Shown here piece by piece: positions 44,274-52,342 of a DNA stretch of 62,113 nucleotides; positions within the stretch are counted from its first letter, which is position 1, and each line of letters begins with the position of its first letter. The notes under the pieces were generated by a model, which made no database searches, was not told the origin of the DNA, and saw only the letters and a program-made list of their open reading frames with translations. The position numbers and the translations under genes are program-made. Source of the stretch: an uncultured bacterium (GTDB lineage: Bacteria > Chloroflexota > Anaerolineae > J036 > Brachytrichaceae); the NCBI GenBank assembly GCA_903921365.1, contig CAIXPS010000379.1, forward strand, positions 1 to 62,113, written 5' to 3'.

Positions 44274-44951
44274 CTATCTTACCAACTTAGCCTGCACAGC
44301 GTCGCTACTCAGTTCACGCAATGCATCCGCCGCAATCCAGCGCGCGGTTTTGGAGTCCAGCATCTGGATGTCGCGAGCTGTCTGAATCGCGACCTGGTTG
44401 AGCGCCCGGTTGCGTTTGCCGATGCCGCGCAAGGCCCAGTTCACCGCTTTACGGACGAAGTTGCGCGCATCGTTCGACTCACGCGCGATCAACGGCAGGA
44501 AAGCGATGAATCGGTCGTCCGCCGCCTTCTTGTCGTGCACGGCCAGCGCGGCCATGAGCACGAACCCGGCGCGTTTGACAAACTCCTCGGGGCGCGCAGT
44601 CCACTCGACAGCCTTATTCCAGGCGAACGGCGTGGCGTCAAACAACCCCGCGCACACCTGGTCGCACACATCCCATGAATCGAAGCCGGCGACCCACGCT
44701 TCCAACTGCGCTTCAGTCACGAGCTTCGGGTCATCCACGAAGCCCGCCAGGATGCGCGCCTCGTGGATGCCGCTGTCCCACAGTTCCTGCGCAATGCGAT
44801 GATCTCGTCCGATCTGTTTCGCCAGCTTGCGCAACGCCGGGATCGACACCCCCAATGTCTTATCCGGGTTGATGCCGAACCGCGCCATCCCGGCCACGTT
44901 GTCCGGGCTCGCCTGAGATTTCAGGATATTGAGAATGTCTTCGAGAGTCAT
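44274..44951 (-). CDS. DNA alkylation repair enzyme, AlkD-like HEAT-repeat glycosylase family
   Basis: A 225-residue all-helical protein of the AlkD family. Family motifs are GVSIPALRKLAKQIG, LWDSGIHEARILAGFVDD, and the characteristic DSWDVCDQVCAGLF with the following AWNKAVEWTARPEEFVKRAGFVLMA and RNFVRKAVNWALRGIGKRN. AlkD excises N3- and N7-alkylpurines without base flipping; activity of this particular protein is inferred. It lies 6 bp upstream of ppc on the same strand and 91 bp downstream of the M32 carboxypeptidase, separated from the latter by a hairpin. Confidence 0.9.
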   Translation of the reverse strand: MTLEDILNILKSQASPDNVAGMARFGINPDKTLGVSIPALRKLAKQIGRDHRIAQELWDSGIHEARILAGFVDDPKLVTEAQLEAWVAGFDSWDVCDQVCAGLFDATPFAWNKAVEWTARPEEFVKRAGFVLMAALAVHDKKAADDRFIAFLPLIARESNDARNFVRKAVNWALRGIGKRNRALNQVAIQTARDIQMLDSKTARWIAADALRELSSDAVQAKLVR

Positions 44952-44968
44952 TTTACCTTCGGGCTCTT

Positions 44969-44985
44969 AACCCGCGAAGCGGGTT
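44969..44985 (-). terminator. Small hairpin between M32 gene and alkD-like gene
   Basis: AACCCGC-GAA-GCGGGTT is a 7-bp stem with a GAA loop in the 91-bp gap. Nearby CGGTTTCCAACCG (45003-45015) is another short palindrome, also seen in the form CGGTTTCTAACCG at 28002-28014. Confidence 0.55.
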
Positions 44986-45042
44986 TCTCCGTGATCCAGA
45001 CGTCGGTTTCCAACCGATGTCTTCTTCCAACCGATGTCGCTC

Positions 45043-46551
45043 TTAAAGCCCGTATATCTGCGAATATTTCCTCTTGAGGTAGTTCAGATAGGGCTGAGCG
45101 CTGAGCGGTTTACCCGTGGCCTTGCGCATAATCTCGTCCGGCGAATACTTGCGGCCGTACTGATGGATGTTCGCGCGCAGCCACTGCAGCAGCGGCGCAA
45201 AGTTGCCCGCGCGGATGTTGTCGCGCAACGCTGGGATGTCCACCTCTGCCTGCTCAAATAACTGCACTGATGCCAGGTTGCCGAGGGTGTATGTGGCAAA
45301 GTAACCGATCAACCCGATCCCCCAGTGCGTGTCCTGCAGGACGCCGACGGCATCGTTCGGCGGTGTGATGCCCAGGTACTCTTTGTAGCGCGCATTCCAC
45401 GCCTCGGGCAAATCGCGCACTTTCAACTTGCCCTCGATCAAATCGAGTTCGAGCTCGAAGCGCACCATGATGTGCATGTTATAGGTCACCTCGTCGGCTT
45501 CGACGCGGATGAATGACGGGCTGACGCGGTTGATCGCGCGGTAGAAGTCATCGAGCGACACCGGGCGGAACTGCTCCGGGAAGGTCGCCTGCAGTTCGGG
45601 GTAGAAGTGCTCCCAGAACTCGTGACTGCGCCCGACCAGGTTCTCCCACATGCGCGACTGTGATTCGTGAATACCCAGCGACACGCCATGTTCGAGCGGC
45701 GTGTGCGCGAAGGCCGTGCTCACCCCCTGCTCGTACAGGGCATGGCCGGTCTCGTGCAATGTGCCGAACAGCATCGGGTTGAAGAAATTCTCATACAGTC
45801 GCGTGGTGATGCGCACGTCGCGGGCTGAAAACGATGTCTCGAACGGGTGCGCGGCGAAGTCCATGCGCCCGTGGTTGTAGTCATAGCCGAATTGCTTACT
45901 GACGCGCGTCGCGAACTCAATCTGCTTCTCACGCGGGAAGTGGCCGTGCAGCGGCGCGTCGCTGATCGCGTCAGCTTTGGCGCTGATGGCTTTTACCAGC
46001 GGCGCCTGCCCGTCGCGCAGTTGGGCAAAGATCTTGCGCGCGTGGCTGGTGCGCATTTCGGGCTCGAATCTGTCGAGGAGCGCGTCATAAGGATGTTCCT
46101 TATATCCCTGTAAGTCGGCATAGCGCCGCGCAAAGTCGATCATCTTGGTCAGCCACGGCTCGAAGTGCCTGAAGTCTGACGCCTTGCGCGCCTCGACCCA
46201 GGCCTGGTGCGATTGCGCCCGCGCGCGCTCAAGCTCGGTGACGAAGTCCACAGGTATCTTGCGTTCTTTCTTGTAGTCGCGCAACGTCACGCGCACAATC
46301 GCGGCCTCATCCGAATCGGGGTTGCCAGCGACTACGTCTTCCTTCGCCGCATCGCGCAATAGCCTGCCTGTTTTCGGCGCGACGAACAACTCGTGTGAGA
46401 ACTTGCTCAACGTCGCCAGTTGCTCGCCGCGATCGACGACCGCCCCCGGCGGCATGTAGGTCTCCTGATCCCATGACAGAAGCGACTCAGCCTGCTGAAA
46501 ATGCGTGTAATCTGCGAGCCTTGTTTTTAAGGCATTAAATGCTTCACCCAT
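45043..46551 (-). CDS. Carboxypeptidase Taq (M32) metallopeptidase
   Basis: A 502-residue zinc carboxypeptidase of family M32. The HETGH metal site (HEXXH) lies at about residues 266-270 counted from ATG 46551, followed by the family segments HESQSRMWENLVGRS and IRVEADEVTYNMHIMVRFELE. It trims C-terminal amino acids in the cytoplasm. Start: ATG 46551 is preferred because a TATAGT -10 lies 9 nt upstream and MGEAFNALKTRL is a family-like beginning; ATG 46572 would place the start 3 bp from that of the divergent alaX gene. The two share an overlapping -10. Confidence 0.92.
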   Translation of the reverse strand: MGEAFNALKTRLADYTHFQQAESLLSWDQETYMPPGAVVDRGEQLATLSKFSHELFVAPKTGRLLRDAAKEDVVAGNPDSDEAAIVRVTLRDYKKERKIPVDFVTELERARAQSHQAWVEARKASDFRHFEPWLTKMIDFARRYADLQGYKEHPYDALLDRFEPEMRTSHARKIFAQLRDGQAPLVKAISAKADAISDAPLHGHFPREKQIEFATRVSKQFGYDYNHGRMDFAAHPFETSFSARDVRITTRLYENFFNPMLFGTLHETGHALYEQGVSTAFAHTPLEHGVSLGIHESQSRMWENLVGRSHEFWEHFYPELQATFPEQFRPVSLDDFYRAINRVSPSFIRVEADEVTYNMHIMVRFELELDLIEGKLKVRDLPEAWNARYKEYLGITPPNDAVGVLQDTHWGIGLIGYFATYTLGNLASVQLFEQAEVDIPALRDNIRAGNFAPLLQWLRANIHQYGRKYSPDEIMRKATGKPLSAQPYLNYLKRKYSQIYGL

Positions 46552-46560
46552 AGTCTTACC

Positions 46561-46568
46561 ACTATAAT
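46561..46568. promoter_or_regulatory. Overlapping bidirectional -10 (ACTATAAT) for M32 and alaX genes
   Basis: The plus strand reads TATAAT (46563-46568), 7 nt before the alaX ATG. The minus strand reads TATAGT (46566-46561), 9 nt before the M32 ATG at 46551. The two -10 elements overlap by four bases. No Shine-Dalgarno precedes the alaX start. Confidence 0.55.
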
Positions 46569-46575
46569 CCATCGC

Positions 46576-47784
46576 ATGACAGTGCGTTTGTATCGCGACG
46601 ACTCATTCCTGTGGCGTTTCACGGCGCATGTGCGCGAGGCATTGGATATCGACGGGCGCCCCGCAGTCGTGCTGGATCAGACCGCGTTTTATCCGTCCGC
46701 CGGCGGCCAGCCCAACGATCTTGGCAGCTTGAATGGCGTCAACGTGATCGACGTGATCGAGCGCGCCGATGGCGAGATAGTGCATGTGCTAGCAGCCCCG
46801 TTGCACGCACACGACGTGTCTGGCGAAATAGATGGCGCGCGACGGGTCGATCACATGCAGCAACACAGCGGCCAGCACGTGTTGTCACAGGCATTTGTCA
46901 CCACGGCGGAACTCGATACCCTTGCGGTGCATATCGGCGCAGACGAATGCACCCTCGACTTGCCATCGCCGCGCTTGACACCGGCGGCGGTCGAGCGCGC
47001 TGAGGATGCCGCAAACCAGATCGTGTTTGAGGATCGTCCGCTGATCGTGCGTGAACTGACGGATGCAGAGGTCGCCTGCCTGCCCTTGCGCAAACCGCCC
47101 AAGGTGACCGGGCGGATACGGATCGTGGAGGTCGAGGGTTTCGACTGGTCAGCCTGCGGCGGGACGCACGTGCGTTCGAGCGCGCAGATTGGCATGATCA
47201 AGGTCACGCGCACCGAGAAGCGCGGCAATACGACCCGCATCTATTTTCGTTGCGGCGGGCGCGCGCTGGCCGATTATCGCGCGCTGAATCAGTTAGCCGC
47301 TGCGCTTATCGAGAGTTTTCGCATGTCGCGCGCCGAGATATTGCCCGCGATCGATCGGTTGCGCGATGAGGCGAAGGCTATGCGCAAGGAACTCGCCGAG
47401 GCGCAGAGCCGGTTGTTGGAATACGAGGCGCAGGAGTTGTTGCGCGAACACACAGGCGTTATTGTGAAATCGTTTGATGCGCGTTTCGCGCGCGATGCAA
47501 ACAGCCTGAAGTTCATGGCGAAACGCCTGACCAGTGGCCCCGGCGTTACGGCGTTACTGGCGAGTAACGCCGGCGGCAGGGCGCACCTGTGCTTCGCGCG
47601 GTCGGCTGATGTCAAGACCGATGTGGCGGCGCTGTTGCGCGGCGCGTTAAATACGCTCAATTCCCCCGCTGCGAAAGGCGGCGGGTCTCCGGAGTTCGCA
47701 CAAGGCAGTGGCCCGGCGCCCGATGCCGCTTCCGCGCAAGCCGCGTTAGACTCAGCAGTTCACGAACTGGCGAAATCCGGCTAA
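46576..47784 (+). CDS. Alanyl-tRNA editing protein (AlaX, long form with DHHA1 domain)
   Basis: A 402-residue trans-editing hydrolase that removes mis-attached serine or glycine from tRNA-Ala. It has the AlaRS-type editing zinc site His97-x3-His101 (MQQHSGQHVLSQAF) and Cys194/His198 (CGGTHV), then a coiled segment and a C-terminal DHHA1 domain with the glycine-rich KGGGSPEFAQGSG. TAFYPSAGGQPND at 36-48 is the N-terminal AlaRS-like motif. It is apparently leaderless, with TATAAT 7 nt before the ATG. Length and order match AlaX-L proteins. Confidence 0.94.
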   Translation: MTVRLYRDDSFLWRFTAHVREALDIDGRPAVVLDQTAFYPSAGGQPNDLGSLNGVNVIDVIERADGEIVHVLAAPLHAHDVSGEIDGARRVDHMQQHSGQHVLSQAFVTTAELDTLAVHIGADECTLDLPSPRLTPAAVERAEDAANQIVFEDRPLIVRELTDAEVACLPLRKPPKVTGRIRIVEVEGFDWSACGGTHVRSSAQIGMIKVTRTEKRGNTTRIYFRCGGRALADYRALNQLAAALIESFRMSRAEILPAIDRLRDEAKAMRKELAEAQSRLLEYEAQELLREHTGVIVKSFDARFARDANSLKFMAKRLTSGPGVTALLASNAGGRAHLCFARSADVKTDVAALLRGALNTLNSPAAKGGGSPEFAQGSGPAPDAASAQAALDSAVHELAKSG

Positions 47785-47862
47785 AGCCTCGGCTTCCAGG
47801 AGACGGGCAGTGCCATGTTTGGATGTGGCAAAATGAGTGAATAGACCGCCAAGGAATACGGT

Positions 47863-48738
47863 ATGCAGAAAATACACGAAAACATTTATGTCCACAGCGC
47901 CTCAGACGGGTTGAACGTCGGGTGTGTGATTGATAAGGACGGCGCCGTCAGCATCGATATGCCGCTGGGTGTGGACGAGGCGCTGCAATGGCGCGCCGAT
48001 ATCCAGTCGTTGACCCCAAAGCCGTTGCGCATGATCATCTTCACGTCGGCGGATCGCGTCAATAGCGAGGTGATGAAGGCGCTCGCGCCGAACCTCGGCG
48101 CGTTTGGCTTGCCGGCGATCATCCACGATGCCGGTTTTAACCAGTTGTATGCGGCGCTCGAAGCATCGCAACCGCGCATGCTCGAACCCCTCTCGCCGGC
48201 GCAGTTGCGCGAGCGGGCCGTTCTGCCCGACATGACTTACAGCGAAGCGACGACGTTCACGCTCGGGTCGGAGAATCCGATCCACATCGATATCAGCGGC
48301 GCGAACAGCTTCTCCCACGGAAGCTCAGTCGTGACGGTGCGCGACACCGGCATCGTGTTCGCTGGTTGGATGGTGGCTGGGAACGAGCCGCCGTCGCTGC
48401 AAAAGGCCAACCTGGATGCATGGCTGGCCGCGCTGGCAGTGCTGCGGCGCAATCGCAAGTTGAAAGTGGTCGTGCCGGCAACCGGTCCCATGGGCGACAT
48501 GGCGCTTGTAGCGCGCACGCAGGAATACCTGAAGGCCGCCCAGGCCGGTGTGCGTAAACTGGTGCGCAGCCACAAACCGCGCGAGAATCTGGACCAACTG
48601 GCTGGCGAATTGCTGGCATCCTTCGCGCCTGCCCACAGCAATGGCGAAGCCTATCTGCGCAACACCGTTGCCGGCCTCGAACGGCTGTGCGACGATTTTG
48701 TCACGCAGACCCTCGTCGGCGAATCCGTGCATGAATAA
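47863..48738 (+). CDS. Metallo-beta-lactamase-fold protein lacking the metal site
   Basis: A 291-residue protein that looks like an MBL-fold hydrolase in its order of elements (VGCVIDKDGAVSIDMPL near the start, LRMIIFT before the metal loop, and SHGSSVVTVRDTGIVFAGWMV later). The THxHxDH motif is replaced by TSADRVN (61-67), and the metal-bridging Asp of the usual TGD is Trp169 (AGW). Only His152 remains. It is therefore unlikely to be a metal hydrolase and may bind a ligand or protein. AAGGA precedes the ATG; the ribokinase-like gene follows by 15 bp. Confidence 0.7.
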   Translation: MQKIHENIYVHSASDGLNVGCVIDKDGAVSIDMPLGVDEALQWRADIQSLTPKPLRMIIFTSADRVNSEVMKALAPNLGAFGLPAIIHDAGFNQLYAALEASQPRMLEPLSPAQLRERAVLPDMTYSEATTFTLGSENPIHIDISGANSFSHGSSVVTVRDTGIVFAGWMVAGNEPPSLQKANLDAWLAALAVLRRNRKLKVVVPATGPMGDMALVARTQEYLKAAQAGVRKLVRSHKPRENLDQLAGELLASFAPAHSNGEAYLRNTVAGLERLCDDFVTQTLVGESVHE

Positions 48739-48753
48739 TTCCCCAATAACCAG

Positions 48754-49671
48754 ATGATCACGGTTGTTGGAAGCCTGGTCATGGACATCAGCATCCGCGT
48801 GCCGCGGCTAGTCCAGCCGGGCGGCATAGTGCACGGCAACAACCTGCAAGTGTCCTGCGGCGGCAGAGGGGCAAACCAGGCTTACGCGGTGGCGCGCATA
48901 GGCGGCGTCCCCGCGCTGATCGGCATCGTCGGCGAAGATTTGTTTGGCAATGCGATGGTGACGGCGCTGACCGCCGCCGGCGTGGATACTCAGGCGGTAT
49001 TGCGCCGGCGCGGCGCGGCCAGCGGCTGCTTCGTCGTCGCGACCGATCTGCAGGGGCAAAGTGAGATCGTTGTCGCGAACGGGATCAATGGCGCTCTGAG
49101 TGCGGCAGATGTTGTGCAGTATGCAGCGATGATTGCGTCGTCGCAGGCGGTGCTGACACAGCTTGAGACGACCTTCGAAGCGGTTGAAGCCGCCTTGCGA
49201 ATTGGCCGCGAGGCAGGCGCGCTGACCGTTCTAAATGCTGCGCCCACATTCCGATTCCGGGGCGCGCTCTTGCCGTTATCCGACTATGTTGTGGTCAACG
49301 AGAAGGAAGCGGGGGAAATCGCAGGAGGCGTCGTTAAAAGTATCGAGAGCGCAATGCGGGCTGCGACTACGATGAAGGTGATGGGCGCGCGCAATGTGCT
49401 GGTGACGCTTGGCGAAACCGGGGTGTGGGTGGATGGTGACGCGTGGCGCGGTCACATACCCAGCTATGCCGTGCCGGTGGTGGATACGCTTGGCGCTGGC
49501 GACACGTTCACAGGCGCGTTGACTGTCAGGTTGTGCGAGGGGTTTGAGTTGCGCGCGGCGGCTGAGTATGCGGTTGCGGCATCTGCCATTTCTGTCACGC
49601 GCCTGGGCGCCCAGCCCAGCATCCCGACGCGTCGGGAAGTCGATACTTTTCTGGCGGCGCACAAGGCTTGA
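48754..49671 (+). CDS. Ribokinase/PfkB-family carbohydrate kinase
   Basis: A 305-residue PfkB-type kinase. Signature 1 is CGGRGANQAYAVARIGG (35-51), and signature 2 with the catalytic Asp is DTLGAGDTFTGAL (Asp251). VVNEKEAGEIAGG and LVTLGETGVWVDG are typical of ribokinase. Substrate is likely ribose or a related sugar or nucleoside, not certain. It lies 15 bp after the inactive MBL-like gene and probably shares its transcript, and ends at a strong terminator shared with acpP. Confidence 0.88.
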   Translation: MITVVGSLVMDISIRVPRLVQPGGIVHGNNLQVSCGGRGANQAYAVARIGGVPALIGIVGEDLFGNAMVTALTAAGVDTQAVLRRRGAASGCFVVATDLQGQSEIVVANGINGALSAADVVQYAAMIASSQAVLTQLETTFEAVEAALRIGREAGALTVLNAAPTFRFRGALLPLSDYVVVNEKEAGEIAGGVVKSIESAMRAATTMKVMGARNVLVTLGETGVWVDGDAWRGHIPSYAVPVVDTLGAGDTFTGALTVRLCEGFELRAAAEYAVAASAISVTRLGAQPSIPTRREVDTFLAAHKA

Positions 49672-49689
49672 CGCGAGGAAAAGAAACAA

Positions 49690-49723
49690 AGCAAGCCGAT
49701 CTGCTTATACAGATCGGCTTGCT
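49690..49723. terminator. Bidirectional terminator between ribokinase-like gene and acpP
   Basis: AGCAAGCCGATCTG-CTTATA-CAGATCGGCTTGCT is a perfect 14-bp stem between converging genes. An A-rich run on its left supplies the U-tract for the minus-strand transcript. Confidence 0.88.
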
Positions 49724-49757
49724 GATGAAACCTGAAAATGAATCTACTGAATCAGTG

Positions 49758-50006
49758 CTACTTGGCCGCCCTATGCTCGTCCAGATATCGCACAGCCTCG
49801 CCCACGGTGGTGATTTTCTGCGCGTCCTCGTCAGAAATCTCACCGCCGAATTCCTCTTCAAACGCCATGATCAACTCGACCAGGTCAAGAGAGTCCGCTT
49901 CCAGGTCCTCGCGGAAACGGGATTCCATGTTGACCTTCTCGGGACTGACACCGAGCAGCTTGACGACCAGCGCCTTGACGCGTTCAAACGTTCCTTGATC
50001 TGCCAT
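49758..50006 (-). CDS. acpP: Acyl carrier protein
   Basis: An 82-residue acidic carrier protein. The phosphopantetheine serine is Ser39 in [19 protein letters not shown], an AcpP-type signature. The N-terminus ([19 protein letters not shown]) and length match the fatty-acid synthesis carrier. No fab genes are adjacent, which is usual in some lineages. GGAGGAATT lies directly before ATG 50006, and TAGAAT about 35 nt upstream is a possible -10. Confidence 0.96.
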   Translation of the reverse strand: MADQGTFERVKALVVKLLGVSPEKVNMESRFREDLEADSLDLVELIMAFEEEFGGEISDEDAQKITTVGEAVRYLDEHRAAK

Positions 50007-50116
50007 TGATAATTCCTCCAGAATATGCCTTTAAGGGTGAGATTGTATTCTAATATATCACTGCAGTCGGCATGCGCCATTCGTGCAGGTCTACTAACGG
50101 AGTGAAACACCACACC

Positions 50117-50145
50117 TTGAATTCGGTTACGACTTGTACGATGAT
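50117..50145 (+). promoter_or_regulatory. Possible promoter of fni
   Basis: TTGAAT (50117-50122), 17 bp, GATGAT (50140-50145); the GTG start at 50171 follows after a GGAG. Confidence 0.4.
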
Positions 50146-50170
50146 AAGCAGACTAGAAAAGGAGCTATGA

Positions 50171-51199
50171 GTGACACAGGGACAACTTGAGCAGCGCAAA
50201 GCAGACCATATTCGCATCAACCTCGAACAGGACGTCGCCTCGCGCGCGACCACCGGCCTGGATAAAATCCGCTTTGTGCATCAGGCATTGCCCGAACTCG
50301 ACATGAACGCCATCGACATGTCGCTGTCGATTTACGGCAAAACGCTACAGTCCCCGTTGTTGATCTCCTGCATGACTGGCGGGACTGAAGAGGCGCGCCT
50401 CATTAACCGCAACCTGGCGGCAGCGGCACAGCGCGCCGGCGTAGCAATGGGATTGGGTTCGATGCGCGCGGCCGTGGTGCGCCCCGAAACCGCCCACACC
50501 TTTCAAGTGCGCGATGTCGCGCCGGATATTCTGTTGTTTGCCAATATTGGCGCGGTGCAGTTGAATTACGGGTTTACCGTCGACCAGTGCCGCCGCGCGG
50601 TGGATCTGGTTCGCGCCGATGTGCTGGTGTTGCACCTGAACCCGTTGCAGGAGGCGCTGCAGCCCGAAGGCGACGTCAACTGGGCGAACCTGCTGCCAAA
50701 AATTGAGGCAGTTGTAAAAGGCGTTGGTGTGCCGGTGGTTGCTAAAGAAGTGGGTTGGGGCATCTCGCGGCGCGCCGCGACCCAACTGGCAGAAATGGGC
50801 GTGGCGGGCATTGATGTCGCAGGCGCGGGCGGAACATCGTGGAGTCAGGTGGAGATGTACCGCGCCCGCACCGACGTGCAGCGGCGCGTCGCCGCCGCGT
50901 TTGTCGACTGGGGCATTTCCACCGCCGACTCGATTCGCAACGTTCGAGCCACCGTGCCGGAATTGCCTGTTATCGCCAGCGGCGGGCTAAAAAACGGCGT
51001 GGATGGCGCGAAGTGCCTGGCGCTTGGCGCGACCTTGTTCGGCATGGCCGGCCCGTTCCTCCGCGCGGCGACCGAGTCGGAGCAAGCCGTGCATGACGAG
51101 ATTGACATCGTGACCAGACAGTTGCGCGTCACGATGCTGTGCACAGGCGCGGCAAATCTCGCGGCGCTGCGACAAATCGAATTGGCGAGTAATACATAA
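50171..51199 (+). CDS. fni: Type 2 isopentenyl-diphosphate isomerase
   Basis: A 342-residue FMN- and NAD(P)H-dependent isomerase that interconverts IPP and DMAPP. Visible motifs are RKADHIRINLEQDV near the start, SCMTGGTEEARLINRNLA, GVAMGLGSMRAAV, VAKEVGWGIS, DVAGAGGTSWS and ASGGLKNGVDGAKCLALGA. The start is GTG 50171, with GGAG 6 nt upstream. An ATG 4 nt earlier in another frame opens only a 7-codon frame overlapping the fni start. The product supplies prenyl precursors, including DMAPP used by MiaA. Confidence 0.96.
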   Translation: MTQGQLEQRKADHIRINLEQDVASRATTGLDKIRFVHQALPELDMNAIDMSLSIYGKTLQSPLLISCMTGGTEEARLINRNLAAAAQRAGVAMGLGSMRAAVVRPETAHTFQVRDVAPDILLFANIGAVQLNYGFTVDQCRRAVDLVRADVLVLHLNPLQEALQPEGDVNWANLLPKIEAVVKGVGVPVVAKEVGWGISRRAATQLAEMGVAGIDVAGAGGTSWSQVEMYRARTDVQRRVAAAFVDWGISTADSIRNVRATVPELPVIASGGLKNGVDGAKCLALGATLFGMAGPFLRAATESEQAVHDEIDIVTRQLRVTMLCTGAANLAALRQIELASNT

Positions 51200-51208
51200 A
51201 CTCGCCCG

Positions 51209-51246
51209 CCAGATTCCCGGAATTTCGCGAAATTCCGGGAATCTGG
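51209..51246. terminator. Long perfect palindrome between fni and usp
   Basis: CCAGATTCCCGGAATTTCG and its exact complement form a 38-nt perfect palindrome (17-bp stem with a 4-nt loop as RNA) between converging genes. Confidence 0.85.
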
Positions 51247-51252
51247 TCTAGT

Positions 51253-51693
51253 CTAGTGGCGCGGCGGGCGCACCAGCAACACCGGCACCTTGGCTGCGCG
51301 CATCACGCGCTCGGCCACGCTCCCCATCAGCCAGCGCCCGATCCCGCTGCGCCCGTGCGTAGACATGGCAATCAAATCGGCCTTTGTGCTGTCGGCATAG
51401 TCCAGGATTGCTTCAGCTACTGGCCCTTCGCACATCTCGGTGCGCACCGCCAACCCGTTTTCACCGAGTTTTGCAGCCATCCGTTCGAGATAGGCCTTTG
51501 ACTCGTTGATCTGGTTCTCGCGCGCAGCGTTGGCCAACGCCGGCTCCGGGATGAAATAGTCGTAGTTGGGATGCACGACGACTGAAAGCAGGATGATTTG
51601 CGATCCCCCACATTCGGCCAGCATTTGAACCTGCGGCAACACGGCCTCGGCAACTTCTGAACCATCCAATGGCGCCAGAATGCGTTTGTACAT
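51253..51693 (-). CDS. Universal stress protein
   Basis: A 146-residue UspA-like protein with the ATP-binding pattern. Asp10 is near the N-terminus (ILAPLDGS), and [20 protein letters not shown] (111-130) gives the G-x2-G-x9-G(S/T) loop. It probably binds ATP and responds to stress. GAGGTG precedes ATG 51693. It is divergent from the DUF2089 operon, across an AT-rich 265-bp region. Confidence 0.93.
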   Translation of the reverse strand: MYKRILAPLDGSEVAEAVLPQVQMLAECGGSQIILLSVVVHPNYDYFIPEPALANAARENQINESKAYLERMAAKLGENGLAVRTEMCEGPVAEAILDYADSTKADLIAMSTHGRSGIGRWLMGSVAERVMRAAKVPVLLVRPPRH

Positions 51694-51837
51694 GAGTCAC
51701 CTCAATAATTGTTTCACGCGTCTGCGTGGCATATCTAGCATACTCCCGATTTGGCAATGTGCAAACCGTGTTTTGAGCCAACGGTCTTGACATAAGACTT
51801 GCGGATAGCAAGTGCGTCGGATTCTTTTTGAGTAATA

Positions 51838-51860
51838 TCAATAATATTAATATTGATGTT
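51838..51860. promoter_or_regulatory. AT-rich palindrome upstream of DUF2089 operon
   Basis: ATCAATA-ATATTAA-TATTGAT (51839-51859) is a perfect inverted repeat 20 bp upstream of the operon's -35. A related ATAATATCAA follows at 51862-51871. It may be an operator for the DUF2089 regulator or another repressor. Confidence 0.5.
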
Positions 51861-51879
51861 GATAATATCAAAATTCATA

Positions 51880-51908
51880 TTGACAAATTCAATTCTACGC
51901 AGTAATAT
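51880..51908 (+). promoter_or_regulatory. Promoter of DUF2089/DUF4097 operon
   Basis: Consensus TTGACA (51880-51885), 17 bp, TAATAT (51903-51908). This is the best-matching sigma-70-type promoter I saw in the window, with a leader of about 45 nt to the ATG at 51959. Confidence 0.8.
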
Positions 51909-51958
51909 AATCACGAAATCAGAAGTCGGTTTTGTGTCGATCGTAATGAGGTGTGCCA

Positions 51959-52342
51959 ATGAAAATATTACCAACACAATGTCCAATCTGTGGCGGTGAC
52001 ATCCAGGTCACTCGGTTTTACTGTCAGCAATGTGACTCGACCGTGGAAGGTCATTTCGAGATCGGCCGCTTCATGCGCCTGACATCCGAGCAATTGCAGT
52101 TCATCGAGACGTTCGTGCGTTGCGAGGGTAAGTTGAACCGCATGGAGAGTGAGATGGCTATGTCGTATCCCACCCTGCGCAGCCGTTTGCTCGAAGTCAT
52201 CCGCGCGCTGGGGTATGAACCCGGGCGCGAGGAGCCTGCGATCAGGGTTTCCGATGAGGAACGTAAGCGCGTCCTGGATGAACTGGATCGTGGTCGAATC
52301 AGCGCCGATGAGGCGATGCGCATTTTGCAGGGAGGCGAATAA
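51959..52342 (+). CDS. DUF2089 zinc-ribbon/HTH protein with SHOCT-like tail
   Basis: A 127-residue DUF2089 protein. The N-terminus has a zinc ribbon with Cys8, Cys11, Cys22 and Cys25. A helical middle (LTSEQLQFIETFVRCEGKLN, then MAMSYPTLRSRLLEVIRALG) resembles a helix-turn-helix. The C-terminal 28 residues form the SHOCT-like hairpin (EERKRVLDELDRGRISADEA). It is the likely DNA-binding regulator of the operon it opens, but this is inference. ATG 51959 was preferred over GTG 51953 for ribosome-binding-site spacing. Its stop overlaps the next ATG (TAATG). Confidence 0.9.
   Translation: MKILPTQCPICGGDIQVTRFYCQQCDSTVEGHFEIGRFMRLTSEQLQFIETFVRCEGKLNRMESEMAMSYPTLRSRLLEVIRALGYEPGREEPAIRVSDEERKRVLDELDRGRISADEAMRILQGGE

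Noticed and set aside
47660-47784. Repeat insertion at the C-terminus of AlaX
   Set aside because: The glycine-rich KGGGSPEFAQGSG is the normal DHHA1 motif of AlaRS-type proteins.
50167-50190. ATG at 50167 as the fni start
   Set aside because: It opens a frame of 7 codons only; the GTG at 50171 gives the full isomerase with good Shine-Dalgarno spacing.
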